Origin: Paucibacter sp. Y2R2-4
GTDB taxonomy: Bacteria > Pseudomonadota > Gammaproteobacteria > Burkholderiales > Burkholderiaceae_C
Assembly: GCF_025717535.1 (NCBI RefSeq)
Contig: NZ_JAJIRO010000002.1
Coordinates: 806,001 to 870,000, forward strand
Length of the DNA stretch: 64,000 bases
Direction: 5' to 3'
Both the position numbers and the translations under genes were made by a program. Each line of letters begins with the position of its first letter. Within the stretch, counting starts at the first letter, position 1. The notes below the pieces were generated by a model that saw only the letters and a program-made list of their open reading frames with translations, made no database searches and was not told the DNA's origin. Shown piece by piece: positions 29,601-38,600 of this stretch.

Positions 29601-30172
29601 GCGGCCAACTCGTCGCTGGCCTGGTAGTAGGCCCGGTCGCCCGAGCGACGCTTGGCCCAGAGCTTGTCGGCCTCGGCCTCTAGGCTCTCACGCACCGCAC
29701 CCAGGCTGCCGATGCCGGCCGCCGACTGGAACAAGATCTGCCCGATATCGTTCTGAGCACTCAGAATTGCCTGGCCGCCCGCCTCCAAGCGGCCATGGTC
29801 CAGGCCAAACATCTGCTCGAAAAAAGCCCGGTCACTGCTGGCCAAGAACGCCGCCAATGCGGACTCTGGCAAGACCTGACCCTGCGCATCCAACAAGGAC
29901 TTGGTCCTCGCCTTGGTGCGCACAAAGTCCAGACTTTGCTCGCCGAGCTCAATACGGCCGCCCAGGCGCATCTCGGCCTTGGCATGCAAAAAATCGTAGT
30001 TGGAGCGGTTCTCGATGCCGAAGAGCAGATCAAGAATCGCCTGCCGCGTGGTGGACTTGCCGGCCTCGTTGGCGCCAACAATCAGATGGAAGTCACGCTT
30101 GGCTTGCGGAAACACCAGACGCTGGTCGGTGAACTTGCCGTAGCGACTCAGATCGAGGTGTTGGAAGCGCAT
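26672..30172 (-). CDS. YhaN-like SMC/Rad50-type ATPase
   Basis: 1166 residues. Half of the ABC-ATPase head is at the N-terminus (GANEAGKSTTRQAIL, Walker A at 33-40). A very long heptad-rich Ala/Gln/Leu coiled coil (about 180-1020) follows. The C-terminus has the signature-like GGMSEGTRDQLFMALRLAAL and Walker B LPFIADDLFINYDD. This is the layout of the AAA_27/YhaN branch related to SbcC/Rad50, which works with a YhaO/SbcD-type nuclease on DNA ends. The likely partner is the nuclease gene at 32297-33571, unusually separated by about 2.1 kb. ATG 30172; divergent from the isomerase gene. Confidence 0.9.
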   Translation of the reverse strand: MRFQHLDLSRYGKFTDQRLVFPQAKRDFHLIVGANEAGKSTTRQAILDLLFGIENRSNYDFLHAKAEMRLGGRIELGEQSLDFVRTKARTKSLLDAQGQVLPESALAAFLASSDRAFFEQMFGLDHGRLEAGGQAILSAQNDIGQILFQSAAGIGSLGAVRESLEAEADKLWAKRRSGDRAYYQASDELAAAEAALKAATVRTKDWMDARQRSESLQQRREALRQQLQVLDLQRSALERVRRVAPALRQLDHGQQALEELQTLSGLSPALQLPEDAGRVLAELELELAAAASSRQLLTAQAERAQSRLDALHVDHRLLQQQSAIEALQQLAFQVRHHGRDIERCQSEIKVYGSQLQADARYLGWRASDEQSLSEQLPSLPERAAFAVLAKRYELLDQTCRLSEAALAEKGLELAALQLQLKSLAVQAPSAQLQAGLARARALGDVQQTQRREQAQLLRLQADLDIARRGLGAQALSDVALAELALPSEAAMQQRLQRVAELKSRCSALEERLAALRAERASAELALSQYRQAHQPVSSEDVAQQRAERDAAWLRIRDGALNLLEAAPAFESAVQAADGVADRRYAKAREASELQAKLDAQARLSLMIDETAANLSTQQAELLAQQQDWAASAERLGLAGLDLLDVEAWRLARERVLAARAALLLAQQEALANEQQTQAACKELRVALQALAGGPLEASADAALDLASLVLQAGAAVEAATAAQVQAQSLQRQIELASQTQAGLREKCAVAGQQMQAWQNAWTQACQRLRLASGLDPALADEVCAAMARVEAGLRAVLELRQHKIQVMQTEWADFERDLARCGAVLGQAAPEGEAAEAWIRQLSLDLSAARAAAQEAQRLEQSVQDLQAQLAATALQCAKAEARLQPLLKLAGLDDASELPAVIEASEARRRLNAQVMAARQALQEGGDGLSVEALQTEMAAVDLVQLPVQMADLGRQIAEAQQQGDALMAELTQADAALAQIAGQDDAARAEGQRQDALAKMANAAERYVKVYTAARLLKWAIDRYRETKQGPMLSRAGEIFAALTRGSFQRLALDFDVTPLSLQGLRADGRLVAIGGMSEGTRDQLFMALRLAALELHLGQDASHALPFIADDLFINYDDARAEAGLRALADLSERTQVIFLSHHQHLEGLVRQAVGAEVNIIRL

Positions 30173-30328
30173 GAAAAGGACGGCTGGGCAGAGTTTTTAA
30201 GGGCGGATTCACAGCGCAAATCTCCCGTGATTCCTGCCGTGAAGACGGGCACTGTACTGCCTACCGGCGCCTTTGATCTGTCACACAATGCCCGCCTACA
30301 ATCCGCGCCAATTCAAGGGAGTGAATCC

Positions 30329-30931
30329 ATGTCAGCACCGATCGATTTCTTTTTCGACTTTGCCTCGCCCTATGGCTATATCGCCTCGCAGCAAATCGAC
30401 AAGATTGCCGCGCAATACGGACGTTCGGTGACTTGGCGCGCCATTGTGCTGGATGCCAATTTCCAATCGCTGGAGCGCATCCGCATTCCCAGCAACATCA
30501 TGCGCAGCGACTACATCCGCCGCGATGCCGAGCGCTTGGCGGCCTATTACTCAACGCCCTACAAGACGCCCAGCAACCTGGGCGCCCATACCGAGCAGGC
30601 CGCGCGTATTTTTCACTGGGTGCATGACCGCCAACCCGAGCAGGGCCGCGACTTTGCCCATCGGGTCTTGAAAGCCTATTTCGTCGATGACCAAAACATC
30701 GCCGCCGAAGAGGTGCTGCAAGCCATCGCCACCGACATTGGCTTGAGCGCGGATGACTTTCAAGACGCCAGCGCCAATCCCGCCAGCCGCGCCCGCCTGA
30801 AGGCGGAAGTGGACATGGCGGAAGCTCGCGGCGTATTCGGCTCGCCCTTCTTCATCGTCGAGGGCGAGCGCTTTTGGGGCAATGACCGCCTGCCGCAGCT
30901 GGAGCGCTGGCTGGCCAACGGCCCATATTGA
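30329..30931 (+). CDS. 2-hydroxychromene-2-carboxylate isomerase / DsbA-like kappa GST
   Basis: 200-residue DsbA-fold protein of the kappa-class GST / HCCA isomerase family: FFFDFASPYGYIASQQI (SPYxY in place of CxxC), RIFHWVHDRQPEQG and EARGVFGSPFFIVEGERFWGNDRLPQLERWL at the C-terminus. NahD-type members isomerise 2-hydroxychromene-2-carboxylate in naphthalene breakdown, but most genomic homologues are outside such pathways and may be glutathione-dependent isomerases. No naphthalene genes here. ATG 30329, with GGGAG about 9 bases upstream. It sits between the two halves of the YhaO/YhaN pair. Confidence 0.9.
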   Translation: MSAPIDFFFDFASPYGYIASQQIDKIAAQYGRSVTWRAIVLDANFQSLERIRIPSNIMRSDYIRRDAERLAAYYSTPYKTPSNLGAHTEQAARIFHWVHDRQPEQGRDFAHRVLKAYFVDDQNIAAEEVLQAIATDIGLSADDFQDASANPASRARLKAEVDMAEARGVFGSPFFIVEGERFWGNDRLPQLERWLANGPY

Positions 30932-30940
30932 GTTTGTGAG

Positions 30941-31020
30941 TTTGCCCCCAAGGCCGCCGCACAGCGGCGGCCGCCCCCCGAGGGGGAGCAAAAAGCTCGG
31001 GGCGGCCCTTCGCTTTTTCG
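30941..31020. repeat. 80-bp GC-rich hairpin repeat, copy 1
   Basis: First of two head-to-tail 80-bp units beginning TTTGCCCCCAAGGCCGCCGC and ending CTTCGCTTTTTCG. It holds a perfect hairpin GGCCGCCGC-ACA-GCGGCGGCC and a second structure CCGCCCC...GAGC-AAAAA-GCTC-GGGGCGG. The look is that of a dispersed intergenic palindromic element of Burkholderiales; its place after the isomerase stop suggests transcript end protection or termination. Confidence 0.9.
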
Positions 31021-31100
31021 TTTGCCCCCAAGGCCGCCGCACTGCGGCGTCCGCCCCCCGAGGGGGAGCAAAAAGCTCGGGGCGGCCCTTCGCTTTTTCA
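31021..31100. repeat. 80-bp GC-rich hairpin repeat, copy 2
   Basis: Second unit, directly abutting copy 1 and differing at three of 80 positions (two in the first hairpin, which weakens that stem by one pair, and the last base). The near identity points to a recent tandem duplication. Confidence 0.9.
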
Positions 31101-31117
31101 ATCGCGCAATTCAGAAC

Positions 31118-31357
31118 TCAAGCCAACAGGCCCTGCGCCAGCTTGCGCAGCGCGGCGGCGTCCAGCGTCTTGCCGGGGCTTTGTTCGCAGATGACGGCCA
31201 CGCGATTCAAGAGGCCGGCCGCGAAACGGTGCGCTGCGGCCAAGGTTTCCTCATCGGTGTCGTAGGTGTCATAGGCCTCCACGGCCACGCCGCTGTCATT
31301 GGCGATTGCCTTGACATTGATCTTGTGAGCTGGGTTGGCTGCGCCTGAAGTGGCCAT
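31118..31357 (-). CDS. Small conserved-looking protein of unknown function (79 aa)
   Basis: 79 residues, MATSGAANPAHKINVKAIAN..., soluble, Ala-rich and probably helical with two-thirds of the chain in ETLAAAHRFAAGLLNRVAVI and TLDAAALRKLAQGLL. The single cysteine lies in VICEQSPGK. ATG 31357 is supported by AGGAG eight bases upstream. An in-frame extension to 31546 lacks such support. No recognised domain. It lies downstream of the DUF3313 gene on the same strand (80 bp). Confidence 0.6.
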   Translation of the reverse strand: MATSGAANPAHKINVKAIANDSGVAVEAYDTYDTDEETLAAAHRFAAGLLNRVAVICEQSPGKTLDAAALRKLAQGLLA

Positions 31358-31437
31358 AAAGAACTCCTGAAAAAGGTCGATCCGGCCAATGTACAGGCAG
31401 CCTCGGTCCCCCGCGGCTGCCCCTGCGCGAAACGCGC

Positions 31438-32130
31438 TTACTTTTTGCCGATCTCGTGCGCCTTGTCGAGTGACTTGCGCAAGACCTTGGCCCAGGCCGA
31501 GGCCATGATTTCGGCCTCTTGGGCGTTCATCACGCGGTTGCTCCAAGTCAGCTGACCGGGGAAGTTACGCGCTTCGCGGCGGTCCACCATGCGCGCCAAG
31601 ACCTGGCCGGTTTCTGAATCGCGCAACTCAGCCACCAGCGTGGCTTCGCCAGCCGAGGCCACATAGGTCCGGGTGCGGCCCGCCGCCAAGGTGTCGGGCG
31701 CATTCACATACAGATCGATGATGCTGACCTTGACGCGCAAGACGTCTGGCCCGGCGCCCTTCACCAGCGGATAGCCCTCCTTGGCCTGCAAGGTCTTGGC
31801 GAACTCCTCTTGCACGATAGTCGCCATGCCGCTGCGGATGTCTTCGCGCTCTTCATTGCTCAGCTTGAAGTTGCTGCCGGTGCGCTTGGGGTCCCAGTAT
31901 TTGGAGAAGCTGACCTCCACCGGGTCGAGAATCACCTTGCTGTAGCCGGCCAAGCTGGCGCCAGGGCGCGCATAGGCCAGGTCCACCTCTTTGAGCTTGA
32001 TCTGCTGCAGGCCGTCATGGCTCATGCGCTCTTCCACCTCTTTGCTCAGCTTGGCGGCAAAGGCATTGCTCATCAACATCGACAGAGAAATCAGCACGGC
32101 CGCGCCGGTGCTGCGTGAGGAAATCTTCAT
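31438..32130 (-). CDS. DUF3313-like exported protein
   Basis: 230 residues. Cleavable signal peptide (MKISSRSTGAAVLISLSMLMSNAFA/AK) without a lipobox cysteine, though many DUF3313 members are lipoproteins. The mature part has YSKVILDPVEVSFSKYWDP and RTYVASAGEATLVAELRDSETGQVLARMVDRRE, the pattern of that family. Likely periplasmic or surface-associated; function unknown. ATG 32130 with AGGAGGG upstream. No obvious operon link to the nuclease gene 166 bp upstream. Confidence 0.8.
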   Translation of the reverse strand: MKISSRSTGAAVLISLSMLMSNAFAAKLSKEVEERMSHDGLQQIKLKEVDLAYARPGASLAGYSKVILDPVEVSFSKYWDPKRTGSNFKLSNEEREDIRSGMATIVQEEFAKTLQAKEGYPLVKGAGPDVLRVKVSIIDLYVNAPDTLAAGRTRTYVASAGEATLVAELRDSETGQVLARMVDRREARNFPGQLTWSNRVMNAQEAEIMASAWAKVLRKSLDKAHEIGKK

Positions 32131-32296
32131 GGCTTACCCTCCTGGCGTCTATGACAAGTACAGCGATGGCGCCCAAGGCGTTCTTCATGCTGCTGAAGTC
32201 CAACTTTAGCGGCGCAGGAGGCCGCTGCCCAGGCTCTGTACGCAATCCATACAAAGAGCGCACCGAATCCCTACCTAAGGGGGAACTCCGGTGGAG

Positions 32297-33571
32297 CTAG
32301 TTCGCCTCGTTCGCCTGTTCAGCCGTGGCCAACTGTGCCAACAAGGCAGGCGTTACGGCATCGATCAAGCCGAGCACCTCGCCGCGCCGAATCGCCTGAA
32401 ACTCGGGCAAGGCCTCAATCAAGGCCAGCGGCGCCTTGGCGGTCAAGAGTTGCAGGTCCTCGCTGAGGCTGCGCAGAAAATCGGCATCCTCCGGCACCTC
32501 GGCCAGCAAGGCCTGCAGGTCAGCAATCGCATCGGCGCGCGCCGCCAATTGGCCAGCGTCCAGCGCCGGCGAGGTTTCGAGCTTGAGCTTTTCAATCCAC
32601 AAACGCCCGCCTTGCAAAGCCGCGGCCTGGGCCAAGATCTCCTCGCGCAACTGCGCCTCCAGACCAAAGAGCAGGCCGTGCGCCGAGGTGCGCCCCTGCA
32701 AGCAGACCCGCACCGCCAGCGGCCAGTTGCCGCATTGGCTCAGCAACAAATGCTCCAGCGCCCGCCCGGCCAGCGCCACCACGGCGGGCAGGTCGGCGGC
32801 TTCGCTGACATCGATGTCAAGACGCTCCCAGCGCAAGACGTCCACGATCAAACGCTCCACCGTTTGGATGCCGCTGTGATCGGCCGTCACCAAAACCGCG
32901 CCGCGCGGCCCGGCCTCGCGAATATGGCGCCCTTGCAGATTGCCGGGAAAGACCACCCAGGGCGACTCGCTCAGCACCGCATGCTCATGCACATGGCCCA
33001 GAGCCCAGTAGTCATAGCCCTTGGCGCACAACTCGGCCAGGCTACAAGGGGCATAACGGGCGTGCGCAGCGTAGCCCTCCAAAGCCGTATGCAGCACGCC
33101 GATATTGAGCCAGCCGCTCAGCGGGTCGGGGTACCCCAGGGCCAGGTTCTCGGTGGTAGCGGCATCCTTGAAGCTGCGGCCATGCAGGGCCACGCGCAGA
33201 TCTTCGATGCGATGGGTGCTGGGCTTGCGGCTGTCGAACAGATGGACATTCGGCGGCAGCGTCAACCGACGCGTCATCTCGCTCTCGGCATCATGGTTGC
33301 CATAGAGCAGATAGACCGGAATGCCGGCCTGATGCAGGCGCACCATCTCGCCGACGAAGAAATGACCGGTGTTGTAGTCGCGCCAGTCGCCGTCGTAGAG
33401 GTCGCCGGCGATCACCATGAAGTCCACCGCCTCGTCGATGGCGGCGTCGATCAATCGGGCGAAGGCCTCGCGGCTGGCCGAGCGCAGGGTCTGCAGCGGC
33501 GCATTGGGATAAGAGGCCAGCCCGCACAAGGGGCTGTCCAGATGGATGTCGGCGGCGTGGATGAACTTCAT
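32297..33571 (-). CDS. YhaO-like metallophosphoesterase / DNA-repair exonuclease (SbcD-Mre11 type)
   Basis: 424 residues. Calcineurin-like phosphoesterase core in order: D8-I-H10 (FIHAADIHLDSPL), GDLYDGDW, YGNHDAES, then GHVHEHAV. These are the metal-binding motifs of Mre11/SbcD nucleases. The C-terminal 150 residues form a capping domain. The start ATG overlaps the recD stop (ATGA), so it is the last cistron of recC-recB-recD-yhaO. The expected ATPase partner is the YhaN-like gene at 26672-30172. The pairing of a Mre11-like nuclease with RecBCD suggests a combined end-processing unit. Confidence 0.92.
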   Translation of the reverse strand: MKFIHAADIHLDSPLCGLASYPNAPLQTLRSASREAFARLIDAAIDEAVDFMVIAGDLYDGDWRDYNTGHFFVGEMVRLHQAGIPVYLLYGNHDAESEMTRRLTLPPNVHLFDSRKPSTHRIEDLRVALHGRSFKDAATTENLALGYPDPLSGWLNIGVLHTALEGYAAHARYAPCSLAELCAKGYDYWALGHVHEHAVLSESPWVVFPGNLQGRHIREAGPRGAVLVTADHSGIQTVERLIVDVLRWERLDIDVSEAADLPAVVALAGRALEHLLLSQCGNWPLAVRVCLQGRTSAHGLLFGLEAQLREEILAQAAALQGGRLWIEKLKLETSPALDAGQLAARADAIADLQALLAEVPEDADFLRSLSEDLQLLTAKAPLALIEALPEFQAIRRGEVLGLIDAVTPALLAQLATAEQANEAN

Positions 33572-35634
33572 GGCTGAGCGGGATTGTCGGCGCTCTCGCC
33601 CCCAGGTGCTTCGGCCAGCAACTCCAGCAAGCCGCTGGCGCGCCGGGTGCGCTGGGCCAAGGCCATGGCGAAGGCCGGCGCCCGGCCGCTGACCAGGGTG
33701 AAGGCTTTGCGGGCGCGAGTGATGCCGGTGTAGACCAGCTCGCGCGTCAGCCCGCCGCCACCCTCGGCCGGCAGTACCAAGACCGTGTGCTCAAACTCCG
33801 AGCCCTGCGATTTATGTACCGTCAGCGCAAAAGCGGTTTCCACATCGGCCAGGCGACTGACCGCCACCGAGCGCAAGCTCTGCCCGTCAGAAAAATAGGC
33901 GCGCAGACGATTGCTGCCACCCGCCGCTTCGTCCTGCCCTTGCGGGCGCAGCACGATGCCAATATCGCCGTTGAAGACGCCCAGCCCCGCATCATTGCGG
34001 GTCACCATCACCGGCCGGCCCTCATACCATTCGCCGCGTTTGCTCAGCAAGCCATCGGCGATCAGGGCGCGTTCTACGGCCAGATTCAAGCCCTCGGTGC
34101 CCCAGTCGCCCTCGCGCACCGCGCAAAGCAAGCGGAAGCGCTCAAACGCCGTCAGCACCGCCAAGACCCAGGACGCAAAGGCCTCGGCCGTTCCTGGCCG
34201 CTGCGCCAATAACTTCAGATAACTGCGGTAACCACCTTCAGCGCCGGGGCGCCCCTGCAGCGCCAAACGCACCGCCGCCTCAGCAGAAGCCGCCTGAACG
34301 TTCAACAAGACTTGGTCTTGGCCTTCACTCAAAAGCTGCTGCGCCTGCCGTGCGTCGCCACGGTTCACGGCCAGAGCCAGCTGACCAATCGGGCCACCAA
34401 AGCGCCGGCTCTCGCGCAGCATCACGGTTTGCTGGGCCAGCGGGGAGGCGCCTTCACCTGCTGGCAAAAGGAACTCGTTCGGCAAGGTCTGCCCCGTCAC
34501 CGCCGCGGCATAGGCCGCCGTGCGGGGCAGATAACGGCCCAACTCCGCGTCACGGCACAAATCGCCTAGCACCGCGCCCGCTTCCACCGAAGCCAGCTGG
34601 TCTTTGTCACCCAGCAGAATCAAGCGCCCGCCCGGCGGCATTGCATCCAAAAGCGCCGCCATCATCTCCAAATGAATCATCGAGGCCTCATCGACGATCA
34701 AGACATCCAGGGGCAGCGGATGCGCAGCGTCGGCGCGCAGCTTACGGGTGTCGGGCCGAGCGCCCAGCAAGGCGTGCAGAGTGCGGGCGGCGCCCATCTG
34801 GCCGGCCAGCTTCTGCAGATCCAGGGAAACCCCCAGCTGGCCTTGCAACTGGCTAAGGGCCGATTCGATGGACTGCTTCAGCCGCGCGGCCGCCTTGCCA
34901 GTCGGCGCAGCTAGGCCCACGCGCAAGCGCTGGGCGTCCGGGTCAATGGCGAACAACAAGGCCAGCAAGCGAGCTGCGGTGTAGGTCTTGCCGGTGCCGG
35001 GGCCGCCGGTGATGACAGACAGGCGCCCGGCTACTGCAACGCCGCAGGCGAGCTTTTGCCAGTCCAGTGGGGCTGACTCGCCTGCGCTGGGGAACATGCG
35101 ATCCAACCATTGACGCACCTGGGTGGTGTCAGCCCTCGGCCCCACCGTCGCCCGCGCCAATAGCTGCGCCGCCACCCGCTGCTCATAGGCCCAGTAGCGG
35201 CGCAGATACAGCTTGCTGCCGCGCAAAACCAGCGGTTCGCCCTGGCCCGCTTGCGTCGAGCCCTCAGCGCCCGGTGCATCGACAAAAACCAAGGGGCTGG
35301 CTTGCAAGGCGCTCAGCCACTCGGCCAGGCTGGCAGGTAGGCAGCCCTGCAGCAGCTCGCGCAAGGCCTGGGCTTGCGGCGGCTTCCAGCCCAGCAGGCC
35401 TTCGGCATCGGCCAATAGCTCATCCAAAGCCAGACAGCTGTGGCCGCGCCCCTCCATATGGGCCAGCAGCGCGCTGGCCAGCAATAGCGCGGCAGGCGCA
35501 TCGGCCTGCTGCTCGCGCACAAAGCCGGCAAAAGCAGCATCCAAACGCCGAATCGTGCCGGCATCTCGCCAGCTCCCCAGCGCTTGCATCACCTGCGCGG
35601 CGGCGTCCCTAGGCATCAGCTCTTCCCCACTCAT
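33568..35634 (-). CDS. recD: Exodeoxyribonuclease V alpha subunit
   Basis: RecD is the 5'-3' SF1B helicase of RecBCD. 688 residues. Walker A ITGGPGTGKTYTAARLL at about 200-215, DEASMIHLEMMAALLDAMP as motif II, GDKDQLASVEAGAVLGDL as motif III, and HKSQGSEFEHTVLVLP with YTGITRARKAFTLV near the C-terminus. The order recC-recB-recD on one strand, each pair joined by ATGA overlaps, is the standard operon. ATG 35634. Confidence 0.97.
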   Translation of the reverse strand: MSGEELMPRDAAAQVMQALGSWRDAGTIRRLDAAFAGFVREQQADAPAALLLASALLAHMEGRGHSCLALDELLADAEGLLGWKPPQAQALRELLQGCLPASLAEWLSALQASPLVFVDAPGAEGSTQAGQGEPLVLRGSKLYLRRYWAYEQRVAAQLLARATVGPRADTTQVRQWLDRMFPSAGESAPLDWQKLACGVAVAGRLSVITGGPGTGKTYTAARLLALLFAIDPDAQRLRVGLAAPTGKAAARLKQSIESALSQLQGQLGVSLDLQKLAGQMGAARTLHALLGARPDTRKLRADAAHPLPLDVLIVDEASMIHLEMMAALLDAMPPGGRLILLGDKDQLASVEAGAVLGDLCRDAELGRYLPRTAAYAAAVTGQTLPNEFLLPAGEGASPLAQQTVMLRESRRFGGPIGQLALAVNRGDARQAQQLLSEGQDQVLLNVQAASAEAAVRLALQGRPGAEGGYRSYLKLLAQRPGTAEAFASWVLAVLTAFERFRLLCAVREGDWGTEGLNLAVERALIADGLLSKRGEWYEGRPVMVTRNDAGLGVFNGDIGIVLRPQGQDEAAGGSNRLRAYFSDGQSLRSVAVSRLADVETAFALTVHKSQGSEFEHTVLVLPAEGGGGLTRELVYTGITRARKAFTLVSGRAPAFAMALAQRTRRASGLLELLAEAPGGESADNPAQP

Positions 35635-38600
35635 CGCACGCCCCCGCTGTCCTGCAGCGCAGCTTGCTTGTCCAACAAAGCATCCAGCTCATTCAGCATG
35701 GACTCACTGGGCTTGACCCAATAGCAGCCCTGAGCCGGGCCTTGCATGCCGCGCATGAAGACATAGACCGCGCCGCCCAAATGCTGCTCGGGTGCATACG
35801 ACTCACCGAGTCGCGCTCGCAGAAGCCGGTGCAGGGCCAGCAGATAAAGCGCGGCCTGCACGTCATAGCGATGCTGGGCCATGGCCGACTGCAAAGCGGG
35901 ATCGCTGTAATCGGCGTCGCTCGCGCCCAGATGGTTGGACTTGTAGTCCAGCACAAAGTAGCGGCCCTGGTGCTCGAACACCAAGTCGGCAAAACCCATC
36001 AGCAAGCCATGCAGCTGGCGCTGCGGCAGTTCGGGCCGCGCCTCCTCGCCCAGCAGATGGCGCCGGCAGAGCGCATCCAAAGCGCTCGCATTCAGGTGAT
36101 CGGCCGGGAACCAGAACTCCATTTCCGGCAGATGGCCGCTCAAGTCTTGCAAGGCACAGCCCACCGGCGGCAAGGGCGCCGCACAGACCTGCTGCAACCA
36201 CAGCAGCACATCGGCCGCCCAATTGCCCCAACCCTGGCGCTCGCAGCGGCGCATCAGCTGCGCCTGCAACTCGCTGGATTCGGCCAGACGGTGAAAGCCC
36301 TCTTCGGCCAACCACTCGAGCTGATCGTGCAAGAAATTGCCCGCAAAAGCGCCGCGAGGGAAACGGTGCCAAGGCGGCAAGAGGCTTTGCTCCGGCTGCT
36401 GCTGCTGCTGCGTTTGCGGCAGCATCAATTCAGCAGCGGATTGATCTTCGTCCGAACGCGCCACTTCCGTGGACACCGCCCGTACCGGCAGCGCCCGCAC
36501 CAAAGCCGAGAAGCTGCCAATACCCCAGCGCCGCTCAAACTCCGCTTGGTAGGCCTGGGGCTCCTTCAGCGGCGTGGGCGCGCCGCGCGGCATCACCAAA
36601 CTCGGGCCCAAGGACGCGGCGCTGGCAGCGGTCTTCACTGCAATCTCGGGGTTGGCAGCAGCCAAGGCCTCGGCCAGTTCTTGCAGCTGATCTTCCGAAA
36701 ATCGCGCGGCCCCGCCCAGCACATAGCCGATGGCGCTGCGCCAGCTTTCGCAACTCTTGCCGTTGCGTACTTTCAGCGCCGCCACGCCCAACCACAAGGC
36801 ATGGCGAGCGCGAGTCAGGGCCACATAAAGCAGACGCAGGTCTTCCCGCAAACGCTCGCGGTCGGCCTGGGCAATCTGCTCGGCCGTGGGCTCCAGATAA
36901 AGCTGGGCTTCGCCGCTTTGCGACTCGGGCAGCGCTTGCTTGACGAAGCGCGTGCGCGCCTTGTCCACCGCCCGGAAGCTGGCCGCAAAAGGCATGAAAA
37001 CCAAGGGGTACTCCAAGCCCTTTGACTTGTGCACCGTGACCACCTTGACCAGATCCGCATCGCTTTCCAATCGCAGCACCGCGCCTTCGCCGGCAGCGGC
37101 GCCGGGCACTTCGGCCTCTTCAATCTGCGCCGCCAGCCAGCGGATCAAGGCCTGCTCACCGCCCTGTTCTAGGCTGGCTGCTTGCAGCAGCTCGGCGAGA
37201 TGCAAGACATTGGTCAGCCGACGTTCGCCGTCAGCATCTTTGGCGCCGCGCTCGTCTTGGGCCAGCCATTGCGCCGGCAAGTCAAAGGCATGCAGCAGCT
37301 CGCGCAACATGGCAAGAACGCCCTGGCTGAGCCAAACACTCTGCAAAGCCTTCAGCTCATCGCTGCGAGCATCAAAGGCCTCATCGTCTTGCGCCAGATG
37401 GGCCAGCTCGGCGAGACTCAGGCCCAGCAAACGGGTCGCCAGCGCGGCGCGCACCAAGCGCATATTCAGCGGCTCGGCCACCGCCTGCAGAACGCGCAAG
37501 AGATCGCGCGCCTCGGCGCTGGCAAACACCGAGTCTTTGTCTGACAAATAGACCGAGGCAATATTGCGCCGGCGCAGCTCGCGCCGCAGGGTGGCAGCCT
37601 CGCGGCCGGTGCGCACCAGCACGGCGATATCGGCCGGCCGCAAGCGCTCAAAGCTACCGCGCGCCGGGTCGGAAAAACCAGCGGCCTTGTCGTTCAGCAG
37701 CTGCGCAATCTGCTCGGCACATCGGGCCGCAAACAAGCGCTGGCTGCTGTTGGCGTCGCGGAGCTGCGCGTCCAGCTGCAGGCTCAGCGCCGGAACCGGC
37801 CCCTGGCTGCTGACGAACACCTCGGCCCGGCCCCGCGCGGCCACCGACGCAAAAGGCAAGGGGTTGGCCGCCGTGTCGGCCGCCGCCCGAAACATGAAAG
37901 CCCCCTCGCCCTCGCGCTGCTCGGCATGCGCAAAGACCTGATTCACCGCCGCCACCAGGGCAAGGCTGGAGCGGTGGTTGGTGCCCAGCATGTAGTGGCG
38001 CCCGGCGGTCTTGTGACGTGCGTCCAGATAACTGTAGATGTCCGCGCCACGGAAGCCGTAAATTGACTGCTTGGGGTCGCCGATCAAGAGCAGGGCCGTG
38101 TCGCGCGAGTTCTCGGCCAAGCGATAGAGCCGGTCAAAAATGCGCGCCTGCAGCGGCGAAGTGTCTTGAAACTCGTCGATCAGCGCCACCGGATACTGGG
38201 CCAGCATGCCTTGGCGCAGGCGCTCGGCGCTGGCCCCCTGGGTGGCCGGGTCGAGAGCACGGTCCAGCCGGTTCAACATATCGGCAAAGCCGAACAGGCC
38301 CGACTTGGCCTTCAATTCGGCCAGGCGCGCGCCAATGCAAGCGGCGGCATGCAAGCGCATCGGTGTGCCAACGCTCTCCAGCGCTTGCAAGGCCTCCAGC
38401 AAGTTCGCAAAAGCCTCAAACTCAGGAGGCACTTCGGGCGCTGCCGCATCCGGCTTCAAGGCCTCGGCCAACCCAGCCGGGCTGAGGCGGCGCAGGCCCG
38501 CGTCTGAGATTTCAGGCTCGACCTGTGCCTCGTCCAGCGCCCATTCGCGCAGGCTTTGCAGCCAGGGCTGGTAGTAGCCGGGGCGCAGCTTGGTCTTGTT

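Noticed and set aside
30941-31100. CRISPR-like array
   Set aside because: Only two adjacent copies, no spacers, no cas genes.
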